Positions 47,246 through 56,468 of a DNA stretch of 64,000 bases are shown here, piece after piece. The notes under the pieces are model-generated. The model did no database searches, was not told the origin of the DNA, and was given only the letters and a program-made list of their open reading frames with translations. The position numbers and the translations under genes were made by a program. This stretch comes from Catellatospora tritici (lineage in GTDB: Bacteria > Actinomycetota > Actinomycetes > Mycobacteriales > Micromonosporaceae): NCBI RefSeq assembly GCF_019083965.1, contig NZ_JAHRCY010000002.1, positions 496,001-560,000 on the forward strand, given 5' to 3'. The first letter of the stretch is position 1, and each line of letters begins with the position of its first letter.

Positions 47246-49035
47246 CAGTCCACACTCCTCGTCACGACGGCCCGGTAGCGGGGCTCGTTGGCCAGCAGTT
47301 CACGGTGGGTGCCCTCGGCGGTGACCTTGCCATCCTCGACGAAGACGACGTGGTCGGCGCGATCCAGCAGCAGCGGGCTGGTGCTGGCGAGCAGGGTGGT
47401 ACGCCCGGCCCGGTGGGCGCCGAGGCGCTGGGCGATCCGGGCCTCGGTGTGCGCGTCGACGGCGCTGGTCGGCTCCACCATGATCAGGATCGGCGGGTCG
47501 GACAGCAGCGCACGGGCCAGCCGCAGCCGCTGCTGCTGGCCGCCGGAGAACTCGCGGCCCCGCTCGGCGACGAACGAGTCCAGGCCGTCGGGCAGCGCCT
47601 CGATGATGTCCTCGGCGCTGGCCGTGTGCAGCGCGGCGATGATCCGGCCGTCGTCAGCCGCTGCGCCGGTGGCTCGTCTCGACCGTTCGCCGTTCGGGCG
47701 AGCTGCCGTCGGCTCCCCACCGGCGCCGGACTCGGCGCTGTGGTCGAGTTCGGCGCTGTGGTCGAGTTCGTCGCGCAGCGGGCCGCTGAACAGGCGCGCG
47801 TTGTTGTCGGCGACCATGATGCGGGCGCGCACGTCGGCGCGGGTCGCCGCGGCCAGCGGCACGCCGCCCAGCGTCACCTCGCCCTCGGCGTACCGGCCGA
47901 GGCGGTCGGCGATGTCGATGGCGTCCTCGGGGCGGTCGGCGGCGAGCACGGTCAGCGCGCCGGGACGCAGCGACAGTCCGGAGCGGACGTCGGTGAGCAC
48001 CCCGGCCTCGGGCAGCGCCACCGGCTGGACGGGGTCGGCGATCTCCGGTTCCAGGCGCAGCACCTTGAGCACCCGACCGGCCGAGACGTGACCTCGGGTC
48101 ATCTTGTCCAGCACTTCGGCCAGGGTGCGCATCGGCACGACCAGGAACGCGGCGTACCCGTAGAAACCGGCCAGCTGACCGGGGGTGATCTCCCCGGCGA
48201 CGGCGTAGCGGGCACCGAGCCAGGTGACCAGGGCCAGGAACAGTCCCGGCATCAGCACCTGGATCGCCTCCAGCAGCGAGTCGACCCGTCCGGCGCGTAC
48301 GCCCGCGGCCCGCAGTTGCTGCGACTGCTCCCGGTAGCGGGCCGAGAAGACCTGCTCGCCGCCGATGCCGCGCAGCACCCGCAGCCCGGCCACGATGTCG
48401 GTGGCCCGCCCGGTCAGTGCGCCCTGCTGGTCGCGGTAGGCCTGCTGGCGCCGGTGCAGCGGCTTGATGAGCAGGCTGACCACGGCCATCTGCACCGGCA
48501 CGCCGATCAGCACCACCAGACCGAGCTTGACCGAGGAGGTCAGCAGGATGGTGGTGACCACGACGAGCGTGACCACCGCCGCCGAGCCGCGCGCGGTGAT
48601 GTCCAGCGCGTGGCCGATGTGGCTGGTGTCGGCGGCGCCGATGGCGACGACCTCGCCGGTGGCCAGCCGCTTGGGCAGCGTGGCCCCCAGCTTGTTGGCG
48701 TGCGCGATCGTGACCTGCACGGTGCGGAAGCTCGACGCCATCCAGTTGTAGACAGCGTTGCGGTGGCGCATGATGCCCGCCGCCACCTGCACCAGCGCCA
48801 GCAGCACGAAAGCCCCGGCCCAACGGGCCAGGGCCGAGGTGTCGCGGCTGGTGATGCCGGCGTCGATGGCTTTGCCGATGACCATCGGGATCAGCGCCCC
48901 GGTAACCATCCAGACGATGCCGAACATCATGCCGAAGACGACGGTGCGCCATTGCTGCTTGGCCAGCCACCACAGATAGTGGGCGGCTGACCTGCTGTCG
49001 GGTGTGCCGGGATCACCGACTGGTAAGGAACGCAT
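47245..49035 (-). CDS. ABC exporter half-transporter with dead Walker motifs
   Basis: 596 residues, six-helix membrane domain followed by an ATPase domain. The Walker A site is lost (TVLAADRPEDAIDI where GxxGxGKST should be), Walker B reads ILIMVEPTSAVD (Asp replaced by Val), and the H-loop is LLASTSPLL (no His). The signature EFSGGQQQRLRLARAL is intact. A ~40-residue insertion near the Q-loop contains ELDHSA twice. The protein should be the non-hydrolysing partner of the 45506 gene. ATG 49035 has no clear ribosome site. Confidence 0.85.
   Translation of the reverse strand: MRSLPVGDPGTPDSRSAAHYLWWLAKQQWRTVVFGMMFGIVWMVTGALIPMVIGKAIDAGITSRDTSALARWAGAFVLLALVQVAAGIMRHRNAVYNWMASSFRTVQVTIAHANKLGATLPKRLATGEVVAIGAADTSHIGHALDITARGSAAVVTLVVVTTILLTSSVKLGLVVLIGVPVQMAVVSLLIKPLHRRQQAYRDQQGALTGRATDIVAGLRVLRGIGGEQVFSARYREQSQQLRAAGVRAGRVDSLLEAIQVLMPGLFLALVTWLGARYAVAGEITPGQLAGFYGYAAFLVVPMRTLAEVLDKMTRGHVSAGRVLKVLRLEPEIADPVQPVALPEAGVLTDVRSGLSLRPGALTVLAADRPEDAIDIADRLGRYAEGEVTLGGVPLAAATRADVRARIMVADNNARLFSGPLRDELDHSAELDHSAESGAGGEPTAARPNGERSRRATGAAADDGRIIAALHTASAEDIIEALPDGLDSFVAERGREFSGGQQQRLRLARALLSDPPILIMVEPTSAVDAHTEARIAQRLGAHRAGRTTLLASTSPLLLDRADHVVFVEDGKVTAEGTHRELLANEPRYRAVVTRSVD
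47732..47767. repeat. 18-bp tandem duplication inside ABC exporter gene
   Basis: TCGGCGCTGTGGTCGAGT occurs twice in a row (47732-47749, 47750-47767), encoding the doubled ELDHSA in a variable loop; the frame is kept. Confidence 0.85.
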
Positions 49036-49131
49036 AGCGGCGATGAACTTACTCGACCGGCCCTCTTCGCGCTACCGATTTTTTACCGCCTTTTATGGAC
49101 AAGCAAGGCGATTAACGCCGGCGGTGACGTG

Positions 49132-49818
49132 TCACTCGAAGCGCCAGCCGAGCAGCTCGGCGAGGTCGCCGATGGTCGGCCCGGCCCAGGCCGGATCGGT
49201 GTCGGCGAACCGGGTCGTCCGCACCACGCGCATGCCCAGCGCCGCCGCGGCGGCCAGCTCACCGCTGTCGCCGTCGCCGACGTACAGGCAGTCCTGCGGG
49301 GCGACGCCCAGATCACCGCAGACCTTGAGGAAGATGGTCGGGTCGGGCTTGACCACGCCCAGCTCGCACGAGAACCCGGTCACCGCGAAGCGCGGCGCCA
49401 GCGGCTGGCTCGGCCACAGCGTCACCGTCTCCGCCGAGCAGTTGCTGACCAGGCCCAGACGGTGCCCGCGCTCCCGGAGCGCATCCAACACCGACAGGGT
49501 CGCGGCCGACGGCCACAGCAGCTCGCGCTGGAACCGCATCCGGGTCACCTCCGCGAAGCGCACCTGCGCCGAGGTCGGCACGCCGCCCAGCCGGTGCGCC
49601 AGCGTACGCAGGGTCTCCCCGAGATCGCCCAGGTCACCGCGCATTCGCTCGCGGGTGGTGCCGCGAAACAGCACCGCGAACGCTTCGGCGTCCACACCCA
49701 GCGCCCGGCCCATCTGGCGGCTCACCTCGTCGCGCGAGTCCTGCCCCCGGTCGGGAATCAGCGTCTGGAAGAGATCGAACAGCACCGCGCCGCGCCGCGC
49801 GTTCCGGTAGTCCAGCAC
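49132..49818 (-). CDS. HAD-superfamily hydrolase
   Basis: 228 residues. Motif I is VLFDLFQTLIPD (first Asp nucleophile; the second acidic position is Gln here, which weakens a standard phosphatase role), motif II LVSNCS, motif III lysine in GVVKPDP, motif IV YVGDGDSGELAAA. Cap region helical (residues ~20-95). Substrate unknown. GTG 49818 is chosen because TACCCT sits 6 nt upstream with no Shine-Dalgarno. Confidence 0.82.
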   Translation of the reverse strand: MLDYRNARRGAVLFDLFQTLIPDRGQDSRDEVSRQMGRALGVDAEAFAVLFRGTTRERMRGDLGDLGETLRTLAHRLGGVPTSAQVRFAEVTRMRFQRELLWPSAATLSVLDALRERGHRLGLVSNCSAETVTLWPSQPLAPRFAVTGFSCELGVVKPDPTIFLKVCGDLGVAPQDCLYVGDGDSGELAAAAALGMRVVRTTRFADTDPAWAGPTIGDLAELLGWRFE

Positions 49819-49824
49819 GGCGCG

Positions 49825-49830
49825 AGGGTA
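49825..49830 (-). promoter_or_regulatory. -10 box TACCCT of HAD hydrolase gene
   Basis: TACCCT on the minus strand, 6 nt before the GTG at 49818. Confidence 0.4.
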
Positions 49831-49922
49831 CCCTTTCCGCCGCCCTGGCGGACTCCCCCGCATCGGCACAACCAGCGCCGACCACCTCGCCCCGCCGCCA
49901 CGGCGATCGCGACGGCCGAAGG

Positions 49923-51545
49923 TCAGGCCAGCGGCGAGGTCGGCTCGGTGGGCAGCGGACGCAGGTAGCCCAGCCGGGGGCCGGGCACCCGGTCGGCGAT
50001 GGTGAACCTGGCCTTGAGCAGGGCTTCGGCATCGGGCTGGGAAACCCGGTTCAGGGTGAGGAAGTCGGCGGTCAGCTCGGCGGAGGTCAGCCTGGCGCGG
50101 ACGAAGCCACGCTGGTTGTTGTGGAAGCGCAGGTGCGGGTTGTTCGCGAAGAACGGATGCGCGTCCGGCTCGGAGTCGACTCCGTCCCCGCTGGTGGTCA
50201 GCGACGTGGTCACCAACTCCGAGCCGACCACGGGGGCGTGCGGGTCGTCGAAGTCCCGTTTGACGTCGGCCACCCAGTGCGAGTGCACGTCGCCGGTGAG
50301 CACGACGGCGTTGCGCACCCGGGCCCAGCCGTCGACGATCCGGTTGCGGCAGGCGACGTACCCGTCCCAGGCGTCCATGCTGGTGCTCTTGCTCGGGCCC
50401 GGGTTCTTGTCCCGCTGTGAGAAGAACACCTGCTGGCCGAGGAGGTCCCAGCCCGCGGAGCTCGCGGCCAGGCCGTCGAGCAGCCAGCGTTCCTGGTCGG
50501 CGCCGAGGATGGTGCGCGCCGGGTCCGACGCCTGCGGGCAGATCCGGTAGCTGTCGTCGCAGGCCTGGTCGTCGCGGAACTGCCGGGTGTCGAGCAGGTG
50601 GAAGGTCGCCAGCCTGCCCCAGCCGATCCGGCGGTACAGCCGCAGCGTGCTCGCCGGAACCCCGGCCACGGGTGCGGCCGCCGCCCGCAGCGGCATGTTC
50701 TCCCAGTACGCCCGCAGCGCCGCGTCCCGCCTGGTCGGGAAGGCCGGATCGGGCCTCATCGGCACCAGCCCGGCCCAGTTGTTGGCCACGTCGTGATCGT
50801 CGGGGACTGCCAGCCACGGTGCGATCGCGTGCGCCGCCTGCAGATCCGGGTCCAGCTTGTACTGCGCGTGACGGCGCCGGTAGTCGGCCAGCGTCCGGGT
50901 CTCGGGCGAGGTGTGGTCGCGGACGTTGCCGCTGGTCGCGTTGTAGTAGTGCGGGGCGTACTCGTAGATGTAGTCGCCCAGGTGCAGGACCAGCTCCGGT
51001 TCGGACTCGGCGACGCGGCGGTAGCCGGTGAACCAGCCATGCTCGTACTCCGCGCAGGACATGAAGGCGAAGGCGAGCGCGGCGGGCAGCTCGGTGGCGC
51101 GCGGCGCGGTGCGGGTGCGCCCCATCGGCGAATACCACCCGCCGATGCGGAACCGGTAGAAGTACTCCCGGCCCGGCTCCAGGCCCATCAGCTCGACGTG
51201 CACGCTGTGCGCCCAGGCCGGATCGGCCCAGGCGGTGCCGGTCGCGGCGACGTCAGCGAAGCGGTCGTCCTTGGCGACCTGCCACTCCACCTCGTACGGC
51301 ACGCCCGCCATGCCGCCCCGGCCGTCCTCATCCAGCGGCGAGCAGGCCAGCCGGGTCCAGATGACGAACCCGTCCGGGGCCGGATCACCCGAGGCCACGC
51401 CCAGGGTGAACGGGTCGGTGCGCGGCGCCAGCGTGCTGCCGCTCGGGCCGCGTGCGAACGCGCGCGAGCCCAGCACGCCCAGTGCCGCGGTGGAGCCCAG
51501 CAGCAGAACGGTGCGGCGGGAGGTTCGGCCCGATCGTGTCGACAC
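49923..51545 (-). CDS. phoD: alkaline phosphatase D (PhoD) family, Tat-exported
   Basis: 540 residues from GTG 51545. A twin-arginine signal (RTSRRTVLLLGSTAALGVLG) shows export in folded form. PhoD motifs: N-terminal domain ending at GRTRTAP; SCAEYEHGWFTGYR, VLHLGDYIYEY, AVPDDHDVANNW and VLTGDVHSHW, which bind iron and calcium in relatives. Role: phosphate release from phosphodiesters or monoesters outside the cell. Other in-frame starts (GTG 51551, TTG 51581) would only lengthen the signal head. No PHO box recognised. Confidence 0.88.
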   Translation of the reverse strand: MSTRSGRTSRRTVLLLGSTAALGVLGSRAFARGPSGSTLAPRTDPFTLGVASGDPAPDGFVIWTRLACSPLDEDGRGGMAGVPYEVEWQVAKDDRFADVAATGTAWADPAWAHSVHVELMGLEPGREYFYRFRIGGWYSPMGRTRTAPRATELPAALAFAFMSCAEYEHGWFTGYRRVAESEPELVLHLGDYIYEYAPHYYNATSGNVRDHTSPETRTLADYRRRHAQYKLDPDLQAAHAIAPWLAVPDDHDVANNWAGLVPMRPDPAFPTRRDAALRAYWENMPLRAAAAPVAGVPASTLRLYRRIGWGRLATFHLLDTRQFRDDQACDDSYRICPQASDPARTILGADQERWLLDGLAASSAGWDLLGQQVFFSQRDKNPGPSKSTSMDAWDGYVACRNRIVDGWARVRNAVVLTGDVHSHWVADVKRDFDDPHAPVVGSELVTTSLTTSGDGVDSEPDAHPFFANNPHLRFHNNQRGFVRARLTSAELTADFLTLNRVSQPDAEALLKARFTIADRVPGPRLGYLRPLPTEPTSPLA

Positions 51546-51603
51546 GAGCACAGGATGGCCGGAGCATGGCCCATATCCCAAACAACACGCCGGTGAGCTG
51601 CGG

Positions 51604-51882
51604 CTACCGGTCGACCGGGGAGAAGTCCCACACGTGCGCCGAGCGGGCGGCCAGACCCTCCGGCGGGGCGGGCAGCTCCATCGGCTCGCCGCGCCAGCGG
51701 GAGATCACCACCACCCGCAGGTCGGTGGAGGAGAAGACCTCGCTGGCGACGTGCCGGGGCTCCACCTCCAGCCGTGGCACGGCCACGTCGCATACCCAGT
51801 TCAGCAGGTCGGTGAAGGTGCGCGGGTAGGCGCGCACCTCCCACATCCGCACGATCACTTCGTCGTCCCCGGCATCGGGCAA
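51604..51882 (-). CDS. small conserved-looking protein downstream of tsaD
   Basis: About 92 residues if it begins at TTG 51882, which has AGGAG 7 nt upstream lying inside the tsaD stop region; ATG 51846 would give 80 residues. Core: MWEVRAYPRTFTDLLNWVCD followed by VAVPRLEVEPRHVASEVFSSTD. It reads as a compact alpha/beta domain with no recognised family. Its start touches the tsaD stop, so it belongs to the tsaB-rimI-tsaD transcript. Confidence 0.6.
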   Translation of the reverse strand: MPDAGDDEVIVRMWEVRAYPRTFTDLLNWVCDVAVPRLEVEPRHVASEVFSSTDLRVVVISRWRGEPMELPAPPEGLAARSAHVWDFSPVDR

Positions 51883-51884
51883 AG

Positions 51885-52934
51885 CTACACTCCTACCACC
51901 GTCAGGGGCATCGCGGAGTCGGCCGGGAAGTCCAGCTTGGACGGAACAGCTCCGGCAGCGACCAGATGTGAGCCCAGCGCGGCCACCATGGCGCCGTTGT
52001 CGGTGCACAGCTTCGGGCGCGGCACCCGCACGGTGATGCCGTACTTCGCGGCGCGCTCGGCCGCCATCACCTTCAGCCGCGAGTTGGCCGCCACACCACC
52101 GCCCAGCACCAGGGTGTCGATGCCCTCGGCCCGGCAGGCGTCGATCGCCTTCATCGTGAGCACGTCGCAGACCGCGTCCTGGAAGGCGGCGGCCACGTCG
52201 TTGACCGGCACCGGCTCGCCCGCGCGCTCGCGCGCCTCGACCCAGCGCGCCACCGCGGTCTTCAGCCCGGAGAACGAGAAGTCGAACCGGTGCTCGACCA
52301 GGTCGCGCGGCCCGGTCAGGCCGCGCGGGAAGCTGATCGACAGCGGATCGCCGTCACGCGCGGCCCGGTCGATCGGCGGGCCACCCGGGAACGGCATGCC
52401 CAGCAGCCGGGCCACCTTGTCGAACGCCTCCCCGGCCGCGTCGTCGATGGTCGCGCCCAGCGGGGTCACGCCCTTGGCCAGGTCGTCGACGCGCAGCAGC
52501 GAGGAGTGGCCGCCGGAGACCAGCAGCGCGATCGCGGGCTCGGGCAGCGGCCCGTGCTCCAGCGTGTCCACCGCGACGTGCGCGGCCAGATGGTTGACCC
52601 CGTAGATCGGCTTGTCCGCGGCCAGTGCCAGGCCCTTGGCCCCGGCCACCCCGACCAGCAGCGCTCCGGCCAGACCCGGACCGGCGGTCACCGCGATGGC
52701 GTCGATGTCGGCCAGGGTCACCCCGGCCTCGTCCAGGGCCCGGTGCAGCGTCGGCACCAGCGCCTCCAGGTGCGCCCGGCTGGCCACCTCGGGCACCACA
52801 CCGCCGAAGCGGGCGTGCTCGTCCACGCTGGAGGCGAGCGCGTCGGCGAGCAGGGTGTGCCCGCGCACGATGCCCACGCCGGTCTCGTCGCAGCTGCTCT
52901 CAATCCCGAGCACCAGCGGTTCGTCAATGCTCAC
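51885..52934 (-). CDS. tsaD: tRNA t6A37 threonylcarbamoyltransferase TsaD
   Basis: 349 residues. ASKHA-fold signature: [29 protein letters not shown], metal-binding [15 protein letters not shown], and [10 protein letters not shown]. TsaD transfers the threonylcarbamoyl group from TC-AMP to A37 of ANN-decoding tRNAs, with TsaB and TsaE, both encoded nearby. It overlaps rimI by 4 bp. Confidence 0.97.
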   Translation of the reverse strand: MSIDEPLVLGIESSCDETGVGIVRGHTLLADALASSVDEHARFGGVVPEVASRAHLEALVPTLHRALDEAGVTLADIDAIAVTAGPGLAGALLVGVAGAKGLALAADKPIYGVNHLAAHVAVDTLEHGPLPEPAIALLVSGGHSSLLRVDDLAKGVTPLGATIDDAAGEAFDKVARLLGMPFPGGPPIDRAARDGDPLSISFPRGLTGPRDLVEHRFDFSFSGLKTAVARWVEARERAGEPVPVNDVAAAFQDAVCDVLTMKAIDACRAEGIDTLVLGGGVAANSRLKVMAAERAAKYGITVRVPRPKLCTDNGAMVAALGSHLVAAGAVPSKLDFPADSAMPLTVVGV

Positions 52935-53371
52935 TCTTCGTCCCGTCTCATCACCAGGGCGTCGGTGTTGCTGGGCTGGTAGTAGCCGCGGCGCACCCCG
53001 ATCACCTCGAAGCCGTGTCCGGCGTAGAGCCGCTGTGCAGCCGCGTTGTCGGCGGCGACCTCCAGCAGCACCTGCTTGACGTGGTGGCGGCGGCCCTCGG
53101 CCAGCAGCGCCTCCAGCAGGGCCCGGCCGATGCCGCGCCGCTGCGCGTCGCGGCGCACCGCGATGTTGTTGATCCAGCCCTCACCCTGCCCGACCGCGAG
53201 CCCGCCGTAGCCGAGCACGCTGCCGTCGTCGTCGACGGCGATCAGGTAGTGGTGGCCGTTGGCCAGCTCGTTCCAGAACATCGGCGCGGTCCACTGCTCG
53301 GCGCCGAACAGGTCGCTCTCGATCGGCAGCAGCTCTTGAATCTGCCACCAGCGCAGCCGGTCGATCTTCAT
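52931..53371 (-). CDS. rimI: ribosomal protein S18-alanine N-acetyltransferase RimI
   Basis: 146 residues, GNAT fold. Acetyl-CoA loop [18 protein letters not shown], plus [20 protein letters not shown] and the C-terminal [14 protein letters not shown], all typical of RimI. It overlaps tsaB upstream and tsaD downstream by 4 bp each, giving a tight three-gene operon. The N-terminal start [11 protein letters not shown] has no signal. Confidence 0.93.
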   Translation of the reverse strand: MKIDRLRWWQIQELLPIESDLFGAEQWTAPMFWNELANGHHYLIAVDDDGSVLGYGGLAVGQGEGWINNIAVRRDAQRRGIGRALLEALLAEGRRHHVKQVLLEVAADNAAAQRLYAGHGFEVIGVRRGYYQPSNTDALVMRRDEE

Positions 53372-54081
53372 CGGTGACCCGCGGACAGCTTGGCACCGGC
53401 CTCCGACTGTTCGGCGGGCGACAGCGCGGCCTTGCGGGCGGCCGGCTCGACCGCGTCGGGTCGGCGCAGGTAGAGCGGGGTGAGCGGCTCGGTCGGCGCC
53501 TTGACGCGGATACGCTGCGCGGCCAGCTCGGCCAGGGCCAGCGGGTCCGGGTAGAGAGCGTCGCCAGGTGTGATCCCGAGCACGTCGGCGTAGCGCTGGG
53601 CGCCCTCGCCGACGGCAGCGGTCACGCCGTAGGTCGTCAGTCGGTTGGCGATGTCGGCGGGCTTGTCCACCGCCGGACCGGTCAGCGGGCTGCCGTCGGC
53701 ATAGACGGCCCAGTAGACCTCGCGGCGCCGGGCGTCCGTGGCAACCAGAGCCTTCCCGGTAGTCCGGGCGCCGAGCGCGTCCAGCGTGCACACGCCGTAC
53801 GCCGGAATCCCGAGCCCGGCCTGAAACACCGCCGCCGTCATCAGCCCCACCCGCAGCCCGGTGAACGGCCCGGGGCCGACCCCGGCCACCACCGCGCCGA
53901 GGTCACGAGGCTTGGCGCCGGCCTCCGCGAGCACCGCGTCGAGCTGCGGCGCGAGCAGTTCCCCGTGGGCCCGCCCGTCCACCGTGGCCCGCGCGCTCAC
54001 CTGACGGACCGTGTCCGCACCGACCTCCACCAGCGCGGCCGTCACCGCGGGCGTCGCCGTATCCATCACCAGCACCAACAC
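53368..54081 (-). CDS. tsaB: tRNA t6A biosynthesis protein TsaB
   Basis: 237 residues. MDTATPAVTAALVE at the start and AGVGPGPFTGLRVGLMTA are TsaB hallmarks; it is a TsaD-like scaffold without catalytic metal ligands. GTG 54081 is fixed by TAGGGT 6 nt upstream on the minus strand (leaderless pattern). First gene of tsaB-rimI-tsaD, divergent from alr with a 96-bp spacer. Confidence 0.94.
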   Translation of the reverse strand: MLVLVMDTATPAVTAALVEVGADTVRQVSARATVDGRAHGELLAPQLDAVLAEAGAKPRDLGAVVAGVGPGPFTGLRVGLMTAAVFQAGLGIPAYGVCTLDALGARTTGKALVATDARRREVYWAVYADGSPLTGPAVDKPADIANRLTTYGVTAAVGEGAQRYADVLGITPGDALYPDPLALAELAAQRIRVKAPTEPLTPLYLRRPDAVEPAARKAALSPAEQSEAGAKLSAGHR

Positions 54082-54087
54082 CCCTCC

Positions 54088-54093
54088 ACCCTA
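54088..54093 (-). promoter_or_regulatory. -10 box TAGGGT of tsaB
   Basis: Minus-strand TAGGGT, 6 nt before the tsaB GTG. GGAGGG directly abuts the start and is too close to act as a ribosome site. Confidence 0.45.
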
Positions 54094-54164
54094 CTGTCCC
54101 CGCCTTCTCGTCCCATTGAGCGCGGGGGTCGCTGTGCCGCCGGGGCGGGCGGGGTACTGCTGGG

Positions 54165-54170
54165 TAGGCT
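54165..54170 (+). promoter_or_regulatory. -10 box TAGGCT of alr
   Basis: TAGGCT, exactly 7 nt before the alr ATG, no Shine-Dalgarno. Confidence 0.5.
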
Positions 54171-54177
54171 GGTACGC

Positions 54178-55317
54178 ATGTGGCAGGCCGACGCTCAGTC
54201 CCAGGTCCTGGTGGACCTCGACGCGATCAGCGCGAATGTGCGCACGCTCCGGTCGCGTACGACGGCCCAGGTCATGGCGGTGGTCAAGGGCGACGGGTAC
54301 GGCCACGGAATGGTCGCCTCCGCCCGCGCGGCGCTGGCGGGGGGCGCTACCTGGCTCGGCGTGTGCACCCTCGAAGAGGCGTTCAACCTGCGCGACTCGA
54401 TGATCACCGCGCCGGTGCTGTCCTGGCTGTGGCTGCCCGGTCAGCCGCTGGCCCGCGCGATCGAGCGCGACGTCGACCTCAGTGTCGCCGGGCAGACCCA
54501 CCTCGCCGCGGTGCTCGGCGCCGCCCGGGAGTCCGGCCGCACCGCCCGGATTCACCTCAAGATCGATACCGGGCTGTCCCGGGGCGGGGCCACCGCGCCG
54601 GAGTGGCCGCAGCTGGTCGAGTCCGCCGCCAAGGCGCAGGCCGACGGCCTGGTCGAGATCGTCGGGATCTGGAGCCACTTCGTCTACGCCGACGCGCCGG
54701 GCCACGCCACCACCGACGCGCAGCTCGCCGCGTTCACCGAGGCGCTCGACACGGCCCAGCGGCTCGGCGTCACCCCGCAACTGCGCCACATCGCCAACTC
54801 GGCGGCGGTGCTGACCCGCCCCGACACCCACTTCGACCTGGTCCGGCCCGGCATCGCCGTGTACGGCCTGTCCCCCGTCGACGACCCCGCCATCCGCGCC
54901 GCGCTACGCCCGGCGATGACCGCCCACGCCCGGGTGCTGCTGGCCAAGCGCCTTTCCGCCGGGCAGGGCATCTCGTACGGCCACACCTACACCACCAGTC
55001 GCGACACCAACGTGGCGCTGGTGCCGCTCGGCTACGCCGACGGAGTGCCCCGGCACGCCTCCAACAGCGGCCCGGTGCTGATCAACGGGCGCCGGTTCAC
55101 CGTCTCCGGCCGGGTCTGCATGGACCAGTTCGTGGTCGACGTCGGCGACACCGAGGTGGCCATCGGCGACGAGGTGCTGCTGTTCGGGTCGGGTGACCGG
55201 GGCGAACCGACCGCCGACGACTGGGCCGACGCCGTGGGCACCATCAACTACGAGATCGTCACCCGGTTCGGCAGCGTCCGGGTGCCCCGGGTCTACCGAG
55301 GTGGTTCCTCGTCATGA
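54178..55317 (+). CDS. alr: alanine racemase
   Basis: 379 residues. The PLP lysine is K37 in MAVVKGDGYGHG; the phosphate-binding SRGGATAPEW region, RPGIAVYGLSP, and the opposite-face catalytic tyrosine in ISYGHTYTT are all present; the C-terminus has VCMDQFVVDVG. It makes D-alanine for peptidoglycan. Overlaps the hydrolase gene by 4 bp. Start set by the leaderless TAGGCT box. Confidence 0.96.
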   Translation: MWQADAQSQVLVDLDAISANVRTLRSRTTAQVMAVVKGDGYGHGMVASARAALAGGATWLGVCTLEEAFNLRDSMITAPVLSWLWLPGQPLARAIERDVDLSVAGQTHLAAVLGAARESGRTARIHLKIDTGLSRGGATAPEWPQLVESAAKAQADGLVEIVGIWSHFVYADAPGHATTDAQLAAFTEALDTAQRLGVTPQLRHIANSAAVLTRPDTHFDLVRPGIAVYGLSPVDDPAIRAALRPAMTAHARVLLAKRLSAGQGISYGHTYTTSRDTNVALVPLGYADGVPRHASNSGPVLINGRRFTVSGRVCMDQFVVDVGDTEVAIGDEVLLFGSGDRGEPTADDWADAVGTINYEIVTRFGSVRVPRVYRGGSSS

Positions 55318-56468
55318 CCACGTCTACCCCCTCGGACGTCAAGCCCGCCGCCAAGACCGACAAGGCCCCGGCCTCCGGGCGCCGCCGCGCCGGAGTGATC
55401 GGCGCGGTCATCGGTGTCGCCGCCGCCGGAGTCGCCGCCGGTATCGCCGTCGAGCGGCTGGTGGTGCGGCGCACCAAGCGCAGCGACGTCGACCCGTACG
55501 CCGACGAGCCCTTCGGGCGGCTGCCGTACGACGAGTTCACGACCGTCACCACCGACGACGGCATCGAACTGCACGTCGAGATCGTCGAACCGGTCGACGG
55601 CGTCGCCGTCGAACTCGGACCGACCGAACCGACCACGCCGACCCTCGTCTTCGTGCACGGCTTCTGCCTCGACCAGGGCACCTTCCACTTCCAGCGGCAG
55701 GCCCTGGACCGGCTCGGCGAACACCGGATGGTCTTCTACGACCAGCCCGGCCACGGCCTGTCCGGCACCCTGCCCGACGGCGAGTACGAGCTGCCCGCCC
55801 TCGGCGAGGCGCTCTACGACGTGATCAAGTCGACCGTGCCCACCGGCCCCGTCGTCCTCGTCGGCCACTCCATGGGCGGCATGGCCATCATGGCCTTCGC
55901 CGAGCAGCACCCCGAGATGTTCGTCGACCGCGTCGTCGGCACGGTGCTCATCGCCACCTCCGGCGGCCAGATCGACGGCCAGGGCGGCTTCTACGGCCTG
56001 CCCGCGATCATCAACCGGACCAGCGGGCCACTGCTCGGGCTGCTCACCGGGGCCGCCCGGATCACCGGTCCGATGATCGACAAGGCACGGCAGGCCAGCA
56101 CCGACCTCGCCTGGCTGCTCACCCGCCGGTACGGCTTCGGCGGCGACAAACCCAGCGCGGCCCTGGTCTCGTACGTGGAGCAGATGAACTCGCGCACCAC
56201 CACCGAGACCGTCGCCCGCTACCTGCGCACCATCAACAGCCACGCCCGCTACCCGGCACTGCGGGCCCTCAACCGGGTGCCGGTGCTGGTCATCTGCGGC
56301 GACTGCGACATGATCACCCCGCAGGCGCACTCGGAGGAGATCTGCCGCCTGCTGCCGCACGCCAAGCTCGTGATCATCCCCGACAGCGGGCACGTGACCA
56401 TGCTGGAGCACGCGCCCGAGGTCAACGCCGCGCTCATCGACTTCCTGGACGCGCTGGAGCAGAAATGA
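55314..56468 (+). CDS. alpha/beta hydrolase, membrane-anchored
   Basis: 384 residues. One N-terminal hydrophobic segment (GVIGAVIGVAAAGVAAGIAV) suggests a membrane anchor. Hydrolase motifs: VFVHGFCLDQGTF (oxyanion loop), nucleophile in GHSMGG, acid in CGDCDM and the catalytic His in DSGHVTMLE. Always seen between alr and tsaE in actinobacteria as far as I recall, substrate unknown. Overlaps tsaE by 4 bp. Confidence 0.88.
   Translation: MTTSTPSDVKPAAKTDKAPASGRRRAGVIGAVIGVAAAGVAAGIAVERLVVRRTKRSDVDPYADEPFGRLPYDEFTTVTTDDGIELHVEIVEPVDGVAVELGPTEPTTPTLVFVHGFCLDQGTFHFQRQALDRLGEHRMVFYDQPGHGLSGTLPDGEYELPALGEALYDVIKSTVPTGPVVLVGHSMGGMAIMAFAEQHPEMFVDRVVGTVLIATSGGQIDGQGGFYGLPAIINRTSGPLLGLLTGAARITGPMIDKARQASTDLAWLLTRRYGFGGDKPSAALVSYVEQMNSRTTTETVARYLRTINSHARYPALRALNRVPVLVICGDCDMITPQAHSEEICRLLPHAKLVIIPDSGHVTMLEHAPEVNAALIDFLDALEQK

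Noticed and set aside
47732..47767. Tandem repeat as frameshifting or phase-variation site
   Set aside because: The 18-bp unit keeps the frame whatever the copy number.
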